A stretch of DNA of 15,890 bases, taken from NCBI GenBank assembly GCA_003506895.1, contig DNXO01000140.1, positions 1,146 to 17,035 of the forward strand. Direction: 5' to 3'. Shown here one piece after another: positions 1-7,248 of the stretch. Under the pieces are notes generated by a model. It made no database searches. It saw nothing but the letters and a program-made list of their open reading frames with translations, and was not told the DNA's origin. Numbering within the stretch: the first letter of the stretch is position 1; each line of letters begins with the position of its first letter. This DNA comes from Acetobacteraceae bacterium (GTDB lineage Bacteria > Pseudomonadota > Alphaproteobacteria > Acetobacterales > Acetobacteraceae). The translations under genes were made by a program, and so were the position numbers.

Positions 1-176
1 ACGGTGCGGTACACGGTCGCGATCGAGATGTGCTGATCGAGGGCGTAGGCGCGCCGGTAGAGTTCCTCTACATCAGGATGATCGCCGGCTTCGGACAGCA
101 CGCGCGCGACGACCCTGCGCTGGCCAGTCATCTTCAGCCCACGTTCGACGCAAAGGCGCTCGATCCGCGATTCCAT
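1..176 (-). CDS. fur: Ferric uptake regulator Fur, N-terminal part (truncated by window edge)
   Basis: The minus-strand frame from an ATG at 176 gives 58 residues starting MESRIERLCVERGLKMTGQR and ending ISIATVYRT at the window edge. The stretch GLKMTGQRRVVARVL, then HPDVEELYRRA, then ISIATVYRT is the winged-helix DNA-binding domain of Fur-family repressors. The metal-binding and dimerisation half lies outside the window. AAGGA sits 6 nt upstream of the ATG, which fixes the start. Known family role: iron-dependent (or, in some alphaproteobacteria, manganese-dependent) repression of uptake genes. Its position after tsaB, rimI and mucR matches a gene order common in Rhodospirillales, so Fur proper is likelier than Zur, PerR or Irr. 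The choice between Fur and Mur cannot be settled from the N-terminus. Confidence 0.88.
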   Translation of the reverse strand, partial: MESRIERLCVERGLKMTGQRRVVARVLSEAGDHPDVEELYRRAYALDQHISIATVYRT

Positions 177-203
177 TCGGTTCCTTGCAGTCAGTCCGTC
201 GAG

Positions 204-222
204 CCTTCCCCCGCTGGGAAGG
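204..222. promoter_or_regulatory. Short hairpin in the fur 5' leader
   Basis: CCTTCCC (204-210) and GGGAAGG (216-222) form a perfect 7-bp inverted repeat with a 5-nt loop. It lies 28 nt upstream of the fur start codon, between mucR and fur. No T-run follows on the minus strand, so it is not a standard intrinsic terminator of mucR. It could be a 5' UTR structure or a protein site. A second weaker repeat, AGCGGC/GCCGCT (276-299), lies between it and the mucR stop. Function is unknown. Confidence 0.35.
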
Positions 223-349
223 ACCCAAGCCACCGCATACAATGTACCGATAGGTGCAGGGAAGGGCCGGGCAACAGCGGCGGGGGCGAGGTAGCCGCTA
301 AATCGTCATCGTTTGGATACACCGAACCACGACAGTCCGGATCGCCGAT

Positions 350-766
350 CTAGCGTCCCGAGGTTCGGTTCGTGCCGAGGCCGATCTGCTTGGCAAGGGC
401 GGAGCGCTTTTCCGCATAGTTCGGCGCGACCATGGGGTAGCTGGAATCCAGGCCCCATTTCGCCCGATATTGCTCCGGCGTCAGGTTGTAGGCGGTCGCA
501 AGGTGCCGCTTCAGCATCTTCAGGTGCTTTCCGTCCTCCAGGCAGACGATGTAATCGGGGAATACGGACTTACGGATCGGGACGGCGGGTGGCGCCATAA
601 CGGCCGGCGGGGGCGCCAAGGCATCGCTAATATTCGCCAAAGTGTCATAGACCGCGCGGATCGCGGCCGGCAGGGCGTTTGTGGCGATGTCGTTGTTGGC
701 GGCATGGGCGGAGACAATCCGCGCTGTCAGCGCCAGGATAGCAATGTCAACTGGCTGTTCAGCCAT
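350..766 (-). CDS. mucR: MucR/Ros family transcriptional regulator
   Basis: A 138-residue protein of typical MucR length. The N-terminal ~60 residues are helical and end in an Ala/Pro linker; in this family that part mediates oligomerisation. The C-terminal Ros-type zinc-finger region runs from about 66 to 112: VCLEDGKHLKMLKRHL (74-89), then LTPEQYRAKWGL (95-106) and PMVAPNYAEKRSALA (111-125). C75, D78 and H88 match zinc ligands, but the position usually holding the second His reads Tyr (Y93 in HLATAY), so the finger may be incomplete. Known family role: global silencing and activation of surface polysaccharide, motility and virulence genes by binding AT-rich promoters. AGAAAGG 7 nt upstream supports the start. 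It sits between rimI and fur in the same orientation. Confidence 0.9.
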   Translation of the reverse strand: MAEQPVDIAILALTARIVSAHAANNDIATNALPAAIRAVYDTLANISDALAPPPAVMAPPAVPIRKSVFPDYIVCLEDGKHLKMLKRHLATAYNLTPEQYRAKWGLDSSYPMVAPNYAEKRSALAKQIGLGTNRTSGR

Positions 767-868
767 TCTGGAACCTTTCTAGTCATTATGCTAAGCTTGG
801 ATTTGAAGCGGCCCCGCCGGTCAGCAGCAGTGACTGGACGATTGGAATAATGAGGACTCGTGTCGCCC

Positions 869-1105
869 ATGCAAGATGTAACTCGTGAGATCGACATTAC
901 AAAAGATATATGCCCGATGACCTTCGTTCGTACCCGCTTGACTTTGGACAGGATGTCCCCGGGCGAGGTTCTTCTGGTCAGATTGAAAGGACAAGAGCCG
1001 CTGCGGAATGTTCCCCGCACGGCAACGGAACAAGGCCATCAGGTACTAAAGGTTGAGACGGATCCTGACGGAATCAGCCGCTTATTGATTCGGCGCGGCA
1101 AGTAA
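869..1105 (+). CDS. TusA-like small sulfur-carrier family protein
   Basis: A 78-residue protein with the TusA/SirA/YeeD-like fold signature: a short beta strand (IDITKDI), a conserved Cys-Pro at the start of helix 1 (C15-P16 in CPMTFVRTRL), then GEVLLVRLKGQEPLRNVPRTATEQGHQVL. In TusA the Cys carries a persulfide used for tRNA 2-thiouridine or cofactor sulfuration. Here the usual CPxP becomes CPMT, so the second Pro is missing, and sulfur-transfer activity is inferred rather than certain. A GAGGA at 852-856 lies 12 nt before the ATG at 869; a GTG at 860 in the same frame would add three residues but is only 3 nt from that GAGGA. It is the only plus-strand gene in this block. It converges on rimI with 16 nt between stops and diverges from mucR. 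Confidence 0.7.
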   Translation: MQDVTREIDITKDICPMTFVRTRLTLDRMSPGEVLLVRLKGQEPLRNVPRTATEQGHQVLKVETDPDGISRLLIRRGK

Positions 1106-1121
1106 TGCGCCTTATGGAAGG

Positions 1122-1556
1122 CTATTCCGGCGGGGATAGGTCGAGCCGCAATACCAGGGCGTCGGAGCGATCGGAATAGTACAGCCGCCTGAGGCCGACA
1201 CGGGTGAAGCCTGTCTTGGTATAAAGTTCTCGGGCGGCAATATTCGTGACCGAAACCTCAAGAAAAGCGGCACGGACACCGCGGGACGCCGCGATTCTCG
1301 TTGCTTCCAGCAGTAACGCCTGAGCGACCCCGCTTCTCCGGGCGGCGGGTGCGACCGCGAGCGTCAAGACATCCGCTTCGTCGGCTGCCTGGCGCATCAG
1401 GATCAGTCCGCCGGCACGATGGATCAGCCCGAACACATTGGGCATCGCCAGTTGCAGATCGAAGACGTCCCGGCTCCATGCATCGGCGGCGGAAAAAGCG
1501 GTCGCGTGTATAGCCGCCAAGACATCGATATCGGTTTTGCTGGCGCGTTGGATCAC
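1122..1556 (-). CDS. rimI: Ribosomal-protein-alanine N-acetyltransferase RimI (GNAT family)
   Basis: A 144-residue single-domain GNAT acetyltransferase. The acetyl-CoA loop is at about 67-80 (AVAPAARRSGVAQA). The RimI-type C-terminal segment LEVSVTNIAARELYTKTGF (99-117) holds E100, N105 and Y112, followed by RRLYY (123-127). Known role: acetylation of the N-terminal alanine of ribosomal protein S18. Translation begins at GTG (1556) and overlaps the tsaB stop in a GTGA, so the two are translationally coupled. This tsaB-rimI pairing is widespread in bacteria and is the main reason to call RimI rather than a generic GNAT. No distinct Shine-Dalgarno is visible, which fits coupling. Confidence 0.88.
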   Translation of the reverse strand: MIQRASKTDIDVLAAIHATAFSAADAWSRDVFDLQLAMPNVFGLIHRAGGLILMRQAADEADVLTLAVAPAARRSGVAQALLLEATRIAASRGVRAAFLEVSVTNIAARELYTKTGFTRVGLRRLYYSDRSDALVLRLDLSPPE

Positions 1557-2221
1557 AGCGGTTCTGGAGTGACAGGGGATTTGCCGCCGGGCAGCTTTGC
1601 CTCGGGCGGGTCAACATACAGGGGTTCGGCTGCAAGCGGACGGATCGTTCCAAGGAAGCGGCGTTCGGCGACGCTGGCGATATGGCGGCCGGTGGGCATC
1701 CGGGCATCGGTCAGCATCACATTGACGCCGCGGGCGGCGAGGCGGCTGGCGACGGCGGCGGCCTCGCCGCCCGCGATCGCAACCGAACCGAGCGGATTGG
1801 GCAGGTCGGAGATGGCGAGGGAAAGAACTTCGGCGCCGGTCTCCAGAAAGATCCGGCCGCGGCGGCTGGCGGTCACGCACCACAGATGTCTGCCGCCGAG
1901 TTGGGGCAGGGCGTCGGCAATCGCCTCGCCGACGGTTACGCCGATGACGGGAATGCCGGCCGCGAGCGCGATGCCCTGGGCGAGGGCGACACCCGCCCGG
2001 ATACCGGTAAAGCTGCCTGGCCCGACGGTCACCGCGACCAGGTCGAGTTCACCGGCTTGGATGCCGGCATCCCGGAGGCAATCGCGGGCCATGATCGGCA
2101 GGACGGAGGCGTGGCCCCGGTCAAGGTCCTGCTGGTAGCCGGCGATAACCTCGTTGTCGGAGACGATGGTCGCCGAACATCTTCCAACGGCCGAATCGAG
2201 GGCGAGAATGCGCATGGTCAT
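1553..2221 (-). CDS. tsaB: tRNA threonylcarbamoyladenosine biosynthesis protein TsaB
   Basis: A 222-residue ASKHA-fold protein. The N-terminal MRILALDSAVGRCSATIV is the phosphate-1-like strand of TsaB, and VTVGPGSFTGIRAGVALAQG is the family hallmark. The C-terminal half is divergent, as usual for TsaB. Known role: scaffold partner of TsaD and TsaE in making t6A37 on ANN-decoding tRNAs, in the cytoplasm. Two ATGs (2221 and 2215) are possible; neither has a good Shine-Dalgarno, and MRILALDS from 2215 is the more typical N-terminus. Length fits the family. It is first in a tsaB-rimI operon. A large inverted repeat lies just upstream, so a separate promoter after rutE is likely. Confidence 0.93.
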   Translation of the reverse strand: MTMRILALDSAVGRCSATIVSDNEVIAGYQQDLDRGHASVLPIMARDCLRDAGIQAGELDLVAVTVGPGSFTGIRAGVALAQGIALAAGIPVIGVTVGEAIADALPQLGGRHLWCVTASRRGRIFLETGAEVLSLAISDLPNPLGSVAIAGGEAAAVASRLAARGVNVMLTDARMPTGRHIASVAERRFLGTIRPLAAEPLYVDPPEAKLPGGKSPVTPEPL

Positions 2222-2266
2222 TCAGGGTAGGGCGGATCGGGCCAGACGGGAACCTCGCCCCCAATG

Positions 2267-2345
2267 CCTCATGGTTCGGCGCGTTTTGTCCACCTGATCC
2301 GGCACTGGGCCGCGACGGGTGGTCCAGAGGTGCCGAACCATGAGG
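2267..2345. repeat. 14-bp inverted repeat, REP-like intergenic hairpin
   Basis: CCTCATGGTTCGGC (2267-2280) and GCCGAACCATGAGG (2332-2345) are perfect inverted copies 51 nt apart. Inside them CCACC (2290-2294) and GGTGG (2318-2322) can extend the structure. It fills most of the gap between the rutE stop and the tsaB start. 'CCTCATGGTTCG...CATGAGG' elements resemble dispersed repeats I know from several alphaproteobacterial genomes, so a REP-type element is likely. It may also terminate rutE transcription. No open frame across it looks coding. Confidence 0.7.
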
Positions 2346-2363
2346 GTTGATAGGCGACCGGGA

Positions 2364-2951
2364 TCAGGCCAGCAGGCACGCTTCGTCGAACGACAGGCGC
2401 GGGGAACGGTTGAACAGGCCCGCCGGGTCACCGTGGCCAATATTGACCAGGAAGTTCGATCGCCAGCCGTTGTAGCTGAAGAACGCCGCATCGACCTTCG
2501 CGTTGTCGAAGCCTGACATCGCGCCGGTATCCAGGCCCAGAGAACGGGCGGCGATCATCAGGTAAGCGCCTTGCAGCGTGCCGTTGCGGAATGCGGTGGT
2601 CGCGGCCAGCGAGTCGTTGCTGGTGAACCAGTTGATCGCATCCTGATTGTGCGGAAACAGCGTCGGCAGCTTCTCGAAGAATTTCGGGTCGTAGGCGACG
2701 ATGGCGGTGACCGGCGCGCTCATGGTCTTGTCCATGTTGCCCGCGGACAGGGCGGGCGCGAGCTTTTCCTTGCCTTCCTTGGTGCGGATAAACACGAACC
2801 GGGCGGGCGAACTGTTGGCCGAGGTCGGGCCGAATTTCAGAATGTCGTAGAGCTCGTGGATCGTCTCGTCGGAGACTGGCTGGTCGGTCCACTTATTGTG
2901 GGTGCGGGCTTCCTTGAACAGCAGCTCGAGACCAGCGGCGTCGATCGTCAT
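2364..2951 (-). CDS. rutE: Nitroreductase family protein, RutE-like (malonic semialdehyde reductase)
   Basis: A 195-residue protein, matching RutE length (about 196). FMN-binding nitroreductase features include LKFGPTSANSSPARFVFI near the N-terminus, the central NGTLQGAYLMIAARSLGLDTGAMSGFD (split here only for description) and a C-terminal FLVNIGHGD. The wording of these blocks is that of the RutE/HadB subgroup. RutE reduces malonic semialdehyde to 3-hydroxypropionate in pyrimidine degradation; no other rut genes are nearby, so the substrate here is inferred. The start is ATG 2951, with AGGAG 7 nt upstream; an in-frame TTG at 2957 is less likely. It follows the Nfu gene on the same strand, with a tandem repeat between them. 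Confidence 0.82.
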   Translation of the reverse strand: MTIDAAGLELLFKEARTHNKWTDQPVSDETIHELYDILKFGPTSANSSPARFVFIRTKEGKEKLAPALSAGNMDKTMSAPVTAIVAYDPKFFEKLPTLFPHNQDAINWFTSNDSLAATTAFRNGTLQGAYLMIAARSLGLDTGAMSGFDNAKVDAAFFSYNGWRSNFLVNIGHGDPAGLFNRSPRLSFDEACLLA

Positions 2952-3004
2952 CGTCAAACTCCTGAAGATTGCTGCGGCGCAACGTGAGAGATGCGCCGGC
3001 TTAC

Positions 3005-3052
3005 GTCAACCGGGGGCGTCAACCGGGGGCGTCAACCGGGGGCGTCAACCGG
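3005..3052. repeat. 13-bp direct tandem repeat, about 3.7 copies
   Basis: The unit GTCAACCGGGGGC occurs at 3005-3017, 3018-3030 and 3031-3043, followed by a partial GTCAACCGG (3044-3052). Copies are identical. It lies in the 107-nt gap between the Nfu stop (3059) and the rutE start (2951), within the likely transcript. It is a minisatellite-like tract expected to vary in copy number by slippage. No function is visible. Confidence 0.95.
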
Positions 3053-3058
3053 TTGGGG

Positions 3059-3619
3059 TCAGAACTCAACCTGCTCGACGGCGATGACTTCCGGCACATA
3101 GTGCTTCAACATGTTCTCGATCCCATGCTTCAGCGTGGCGCTGGAGGACGGGCAGCCGGAACATGACCCCTGCATGTGCAGGCGGACGATGCCTTCGCGG
3201 AAGCCGCGGAAGACGATATCGCCGCCATCGCCGGCGACCGCCGGACGAACCCGGGTGTCGAGAAGTTCCTTGATCTGATCGACGACCTCGCGGTCAGCTT
3301 CGTCGACATCCTCCTCATCAAGGTCACCGCCGTCGTTATCCAGCACCGGAAGGCCGGCGACGAAATGATCCATGATCACGCCGAGAACCTGGGGCTTCAG
3401 GGCCTGCCAGGAAATTTCGTCGTTCTTGGTGACGCTGATGAAATCCCCGCCCAGGAACACACGTGCGACGCCGGGCAGCGCGAACAGCGCGGTGGCCAGC
3501 GGGCTTCTGTTGGCGGAGGTGGACGAGGCGAAGTCGGCGGTCGATAGGCCCAGCACGTCGCGTCCCGGCAGGAACTTCAACGTCGCGGGGTTGGGGGTGC
3601 CTTCGGTTTCAATGAACAT
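3059..3619 (-). CDS. Nfu/NifU-like Fe-S cluster scaffold protein
   Basis: A 186-residue two-domain protein. The N-terminal Nfu_N domain (about 1-87) opens MFIETEGTPNPATLKFLPG, the standard signature of bacterial and mitochondrial NFU1-type proteins. The C-terminal NifU-like domain (about 108-186) carries VRPAVAGDGGDIVF (124-137) and the cluster-binding C153-x2-C156 in GSCSGCPSS. A very acidic linker (about 94-110) separates them. Known role: late-acting carrier delivering [4Fe-4S] clusters to target enzymes in the cytoplasm. The start ATG is preceded by a short repeat of AGGAC on the coding strand, which supplies the Shine-Dalgarno. It is followed by rutE; the amidotransferase gene upstream is on the same strand. 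Confidence 0.92.
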   Translation of the reverse strand: MFIETEGTPNPATLKFLPGRDVLGLSTADFASSTSANRSPLATALFALPGVARVFLGGDFISVTKNDEISWQALKPQVLGVIMDHFVAGLPVLDNDGGDLDEEDVDEADREVVDQIKELLDTRVRPAVAGDGGDIVFRGFREGIVRLHMQGSCSGCPSSSATLKHGIENMLKHYVPEVIAVEQVEF

Positions 3620-3654
3620 GGCTGTGGCCTGTCCTGTCCTGTTGGGTCTAATCT

Positions 3655-3669
3655 GGACCGCTGCGGTCC
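3655..3669. terminator. Candidate hairpin downstream of the C26 hydrolase gene
   Basis: GGACCG (3655-3660) and CGGTCC (3664-3669) form a perfect 6-bp stem with a 3-nt loop, 82 nt past the hydrolase stop on the minus strand. The sequence after the stem (AGATTAGACC on the minus strand) has no U-run, so it is a weak intrinsic terminator at best. It could instead be leader structure for the Nfu gene. Confidence 0.3.
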
Positions 3670-3750
3670 GGTCTTCGGCCGATACATCGGGCGAAACGTG
3701 CGGTCTGACAAGAGGGAATGCGGTGAGGAGCGAATCGTTGGCGGTAGGAC

Positions 3751-4581
3751 CTAATCAGCCGCGATCGAAACGCCGCCCAGCCGAGCGGCGTCTGCATAGT
3801 CGCGTACGGCGGCACCGAACTGTTCGAAGATCGCCCTGGAGAGCGAATCGGTGCGCCAATCGTATTCCGGGTGCCATTGTACACCGACCGCGTAGCCGAT
3901 CGCCGGCCCTGCCTGGCTGGCGGTGACCCGCACGGCCTCAATGGTGCCGTCCGGGGCGACGCCCTCGATCGTCAGGCCGGGCGCAAGCCGATTGACACCC
4001 TGGTTGTGCAGTGAGTTGACCGCGATCTCGGTCGCGCCGGCCAGGCGGTGCAGCCAGCCACCCGGCGTCACGCGGACAGCGTGTGCCTTGCCCTGGCGAA
4101 CCCCGGCCGAGGGCTGCATCGGGGTGGAGTGATCCAGCCGATCCGGAAGGTCCTGCAACCGCTGATGCAGCGAGCCCCCAAGGGCCACATTAAGTTCCTG
4201 AAACCCGCGGCAAATGGCCAGAAGGGGCACGCCTCGGGCGACCGCGGCGCGGATCAGCGGCAGGGTGATGCCGTCGCGGGCGGGATCTTCCGGTGTGCCC
4301 TCGGCATGCGGGGGGCCGTCATACAGGGTTGGTTGCACGTTGGAGCGGCTGCCGGTCAGGACGATACCGTCCAGGCGATCCAACAGGGTTTCGATATCCG
4401 CGGCAGGGCCGTTGGCTGGCAGCAGGACCGGGACGCCGCCGATGACCTCATCGGTCGCGCGGACATACGTGTCGGAGGCCGCATGGTTCGGCATTCCGAA
4501 AACACCGAACTGCTTGGTGCAGCAACTGATGCCGATCAACGGCTTGACGACGCGGGGGGACCTCATGTCGGGGAGGATCAT
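3751..4581 (-). CDS. Gamma-glutamyl-gamma-aminobutyrate hydrolase family protein (peptidase C26, PuuD-like)
   Basis: A 276-residue class I glutamine-amidotransferase-like protein. It opens with KPLIGISCC and has DGIVLTGSRSNVQPTLY (71-87), the C26 signature. The nucleophile elbow LAICRGFQELNVALGG places C124, and GVQWHPEY gives H237 and E239, completing a Cys-His-Glu triad. In E. coli PuuD this fold cleaves gamma-glutamyl-GABA in putrescine breakdown. No other puu genes are near, so the gamma-glutamyl substrate here is unknown. Start 4581 has an AGGGA almost touching the ATG, which is poor spacing; ATG 4566 (MRSPRVV) is an alternative. It is 69 nt downstream of lolA on the same strand. Confidence 0.85.
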   Translation of the reverse strand: MILPDMRSPRVVKPLIGISCCTKQFGVFGMPNHAASDTYVRATDEVIGGVPVLLPANGPAADIETLLDRLDGIVLTGSRSNVQPTLYDGPPHAEGTPEDPARDGITLPLIRAAVARGVPLLAICRGFQELNVALGGSLHQRLQDLPDRLDHSTPMQPSAGVRQGKAHAVRVTPGGWLHRLAGATEIAVNSLHNQGVNRLAPGLTIEGVAPDGTIEAVRVTASQAGPAIGYAVGVQWHPEYDWRTDSLSRAIFEQFGAAVRDYADAARLGGVSIAAD

Positions 4582-4650
4582 TCCCTAAATTCGCGGCGAA
4601 AAGAAGGCCTTTCCTCTCCGCCTGACACATAACGGTCATGCGGTGGCACG

Positions 4651-5268
4651 TTATCCGGCTTTCGCGGCGGGTGGGCTGATCTGCTCGAACAACTGCGGGT
4701 CGAAGCTGCCGCCGGTTTTGGCATTGTAAAGGGTGACATGGGTTTCGCGCCGTTGGGCGTCCACCACGGTCCATTGCCGCAGCGTCAGCGGGGGATCGGC
4801 GAAAATCAGCGTCAGCGAGCCATCGCCGGGGGTTTCGGTGCGGATCAGCGTGACCTGCAACTGGCCCGGGAAGCGCTGCACGCCGGTGACGGTCACCGCG
4901 CCGTTCAAATCCACCTTATCCGCCAGCAGAATGCCCAGCGGGGTGCGGCCGAGCGAGATATTGCTGGTTTGCTGGAGCGACGAGTCGTTGAAGGTCAGCA
5001 CCCCATGCGCCGCGATCAACAGGAACGGCGAGGGCGGATTGTATTGAAAGCGCATCCGTCCCGGACGTTCAAGCCAGGCCGTGCCTTCCGAGATGGACCC
5101 ATTTTGCGCGACCTGGGTGAAGCGGGCCTTCAGCGATTTCAGGCCGTCGAGATAGGTTTCGACTCGGGCGATGTCCGCCTTGTCCTGTGCGGATAGCGTG
5201 TCCGCTCGGGCGACGGCGCCGAACGGGAGGGTGGCGGCGGATAGCAGCAGGGTGCGGCGTGTGAACAT
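4651..5268 (-). CDS. lolA: Outer-membrane lipoprotein carrier protein LolA family
   Basis: A 205-residue secreted protein. Residues 1-22 (MFTRRTLLLSAATLPFGAVARA) are a signal peptide with a likely cut after ARA. The twin Arg (TRRTLL) raises the possibility of Tat export. The mature part has DIARVETYLDGLKSLKARFTQ, WLERPGRMRFQYNPP and PFLLIAAHGVLTF, the conserved LolA core of the hydrophobic-cavity beta barrel. Known role: carrying lipoproteins through the periplasm from LolCDE to the outer membrane; some alphaproteobacterial LolA-like proteins may have other roles. An in-frame TTG at 5304 would extend it, but those residues precede a clean signal peptide, so the ATG at 5268 is preferred although no strong Shine-Dalgarno is seen. 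The next gene upstream is an MFS transporter, 64 nt away. Confidence 0.85.
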   Translation of the reverse strand: MFTRRTLLLSAATLPFGAVARADTLSAQDKADIARVETYLDGLKSLKARFTQVAQNGSISEGTAWLERPGRMRFQYNPPSPFLLIAAHGVLTFNDSSLQQTSNISLGRTPLGILLADKVDLNGAVTVTGVQRFPGQLQVTLIRTETPGDGSLTLIFADPPLTLRQWTVVDAQRRETHVTLYNAKTGGSFDPQLFEQISPPAAKAG

Positions 5269-5332
5269 GGCGCACGATGTGGCGTGTCCGCCGCCGGTTT
5301 GCAAATGCCGACCTCGCTGACCAGGGGGGCGG

Positions 5333-6550
5333 TTATTCGGCGGCTACCGGTTCGGCGTGCGCCCACAGTTCTGGTTCCAGTTCCTCCGGCCGATTCGGGA
5401 AGAACAGCGCGCAGCCGAGCGTGACCATGGAGAAGGCGGCCAGTACCAGGGTTGCTGCTGCCACGCTTCCGGTGTGTTCATACAGGATCGACACCACCGG
5501 CGCGGCGGCCGCGGCGCCGAGGAAGCCGACGAAGAACCGCACCGAGTAGATCCTGGCGCGCAATTCCGGGGAGATATAGCGGGCGGCCATGGTTTCGTTG
5601 ACCGTTACCTGCCCGAAGATGGAGGCGGCGACGGCGCCCGCCAACGGCAGCACCAGCCAGCCCTGGGCGAAGGCCAGCGCGGCCATCGCCGGGGCGAGCA
5701 CCATGCTGATGGGCAGGAATACTCTTTTCAGGGTGTTGCGGTCGATCATGCGCCCGACGGTGAACTGGGTCAGGGCGCCGCACAGCGTTACCAGGAAGGC
5801 GGCGAGGCCGACCAGCGGCAGCAGGGCCTCGTTACCCGCCAGACGTTCCTGCATCAGCTTCGGCAGCAGCAGGGTGTAGGCGTTGAACACCAGCCCCGAC
5901 GACATGGCGATCAGCATCAGGACCAGCACCGCCCTTCGCACCAGATGGCGGGGGATCGGGGGGAACGGCCGGCGGTTGGCATGGGTGCTGGCCTGGGCGA
6001 GGGGGGTTCGCATCCACAGCAGGCCGGCTGCCGCGCACAGCACGCCGGGGGCGACGAACGCCGCTCGCCAGCCGATTTCATTGGCCAGGAACGCGGTGAC
6101 GACCGGGGCCAGGGCGACGCCGAGGTTGCCGAACACGCCGTTTACGCCGATCGAGCGGCCGGGTTTGTCGCCCGCGGCCTCTACCAGCATGGTGGTGCCG
6201 ATGGGGTGATAGATGGCGGCGAAGGCGCCGGAACACGCAAGGGCGACGGCGAGCATGACCGGGGAGTGAGCCAGGCCGGCGCCGATCAGGCTTAGGCCGG
6301 TGCCGAGGAAGAAGGCCGTCATCAGCACTTTGCGGCCGACTCGTTGGGCCAGCCAGCCTTGGGGCAGGGACAGTAATCCGTAGAACACGAACATGCCGGT
6401 GGCGAGCGCCAGAATTGGGCCGTAGGACTCGCCGAACGGGCCGCCGGGGACTGCCATCGCCAGCACGGCGGTGGGCAGGATCAGCAGACTGTAATGGGTG
6501 AATGTGTGGGCCGTGTTGATGAAGACGATCTGTCGCGCCGCCGGTGTCAT
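5333..6550 (-). CDS. MFS transporter, fosmidomycin-resistance-like
   Basis: A 405-residue membrane protein with about 12 hydrophobic segments in two halves. The MFS motif A is GWLAQRVGRK (65-74) and a related GRMIDRNTLKRV occurs after the central loop (~RPFPPIPRHLVRR). IYHPIGTTML (113-122) and GRSIGVNGVFGNLG (131-144) resemble the Fsr (fosmidomycin resistance) branch of drug:H+ antiporters. The sequence gives no substrate. The start ATG has AAGGGAA about 8 nt upstream. It lies 64 nt before lolA on the same strand; functional linkage is doubtful. The gap 6551-6654 beyond its start holds nothing recognisable beyond a presumed promoter. Confidence 0.85.
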   Translation of the reverse strand: MTPAARQIVFINTAHTFTHYSLLILPTAVLAMAVPGGPFGESYGPILALATGMFVFYGLLSLPQGWLAQRVGRKVLMTAFFLGTGLSLIGAGLAHSPVMLAVALACSGAFAAIYHPIGTTMLVEAAGDKPGRSIGVNGVFGNLGVALAPVVTAFLANEIGWRAAFVAPGVLCAAAGLLWMRTPLAQASTHANRRPFPPIPRHLVRRAVLVLMLIAMSSGLVFNAYTLLLPKLMQERLAGNEALLPLVGLAAFLVTLCGALTQFTVGRMIDRNTLKRVFLPISMVLAPAMAALAFAQGWLVLPLAGAVAASIFGQVTVNETMAARYISPELRARIYSVRFFVGFLGAAAAAPVVSILYEHTGSVAAATLVLAAFSMVTLGCALFFPNRPEELEPELWAHAEPVAAE

Positions 6551-6654
6551 GGGGCCGTTCCCTTTGCTTTCCGCCGACTATACGACGTTGGGCGAGCGAT
6601 GTCTGGGGGAATTTGGGTTGTTGTATTGATACCGGAACGATATGGGCGTGGCTT

Positions 6655-7248
6655 TTATGCCAGTCCGAAGGCTTGATCGGGGGGATTGGGTGCCGGGCGC
6701 CATGCGGGCGCGGGCGGGCACGGGACGCCCGGGCTGAATTGCTCCGGCGGTGGTTCGGGGGCGGGTTGGCTTGAGAGCGGCGCGCGCTGGGGGCGTAGTT
6801 CGGGCGGCTGTTGGACGCCCAGCATGCGGCAGAGCGGGCGGAGCAGGCGGGCCATGCCGGGATTGGCTTGCAACAGGGCTGCCATTTGCGGGTCGCCGAT
6901 CAGGCGCTGCAGTTCCTCGGCGAAGGGCGTGGCGGCCGGGAGGCGGCGGATCAGCCAGGCGTAGCCGGTGGGCAGGCGGCGGGATTTGAACGGGCGCGCC
7001 TGGGCGGGTTGCCGCGCGGCTGGCGGGTGGGCCGGGATGGTTCGGGGGGTGGTGGCGCGGGGCTTGATGGGCCGAGCGAGGATGGCGGCGAAACGGGTGA
7101 GGATGCGGGTTAGGCGGTCCCAGATGCCGATGACTTGGGGGCCGGACATGCCCGCGGCGAGGCCTGTGACGATGACGGTGCAGAGGGCATCGATCATCGA
7201 GACGAAGCGGTCGGCGGCGGTGAGGGTGGCTGTCTGGGGCACGAACAT
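6655..7248 (-). CDS. Proline-rich hypothetical protein, possibly SOS-controlled
   Basis: A 197-residue protein of no recognised function. The N-terminal part (MFVPQTATLTAADRFVSMID onward to about residue 60) is predicted helical and mildly hydrophobic. A Pro/Arg/Ala-rich linker follows. The central block FKSRRLPTGYAWLIRRLP and FAEELQRLIGDPQMAALLQA, then MARLLRPLCRMLGVQ, looks like a conserved helical domain, and the tail is a Pro-rich low-complexity stretch. I believe similar proteins recur in Acetobacteraceae, but I know no assigned role. Start 7248 is chosen because codons upstream of the next ATG (7197) are GC-ending like the rest of the gene; neither start has a Shine-Dalgarno. A GTTC-N7-GTTC site overlaps the start. 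Confidence 0.6.
   Translation of the reverse strand: MFVPQTATLTAADRFVSMIDALCTVIVTGLAAGMSGPQVIGIWDRLTRILTRFAAILARPIKPRATTPRTIPAHPPAARQPAQARPFKSRRLPTGYAWLIRRLPAATPFAEELQRLIGDPQMAALLQANPGMARLLRPLCRMLGVQQPPELRPQRAPLSSQPAPEPPPEQFSPGVPCPPAPAWRPAPNPPDQAFGLA

Noticed and set aside
3005..3052. Possible CRISPR array
   Set aside because: The 13-bp units are directly adjacent with no spacers.
5357..6295. A 312-codon plus-strand frame opposite the MFS gene
   Set aside because: Gly/Gln/Arg-rich, low complexity and no motif; it is an artefact of the MFS codon bias.
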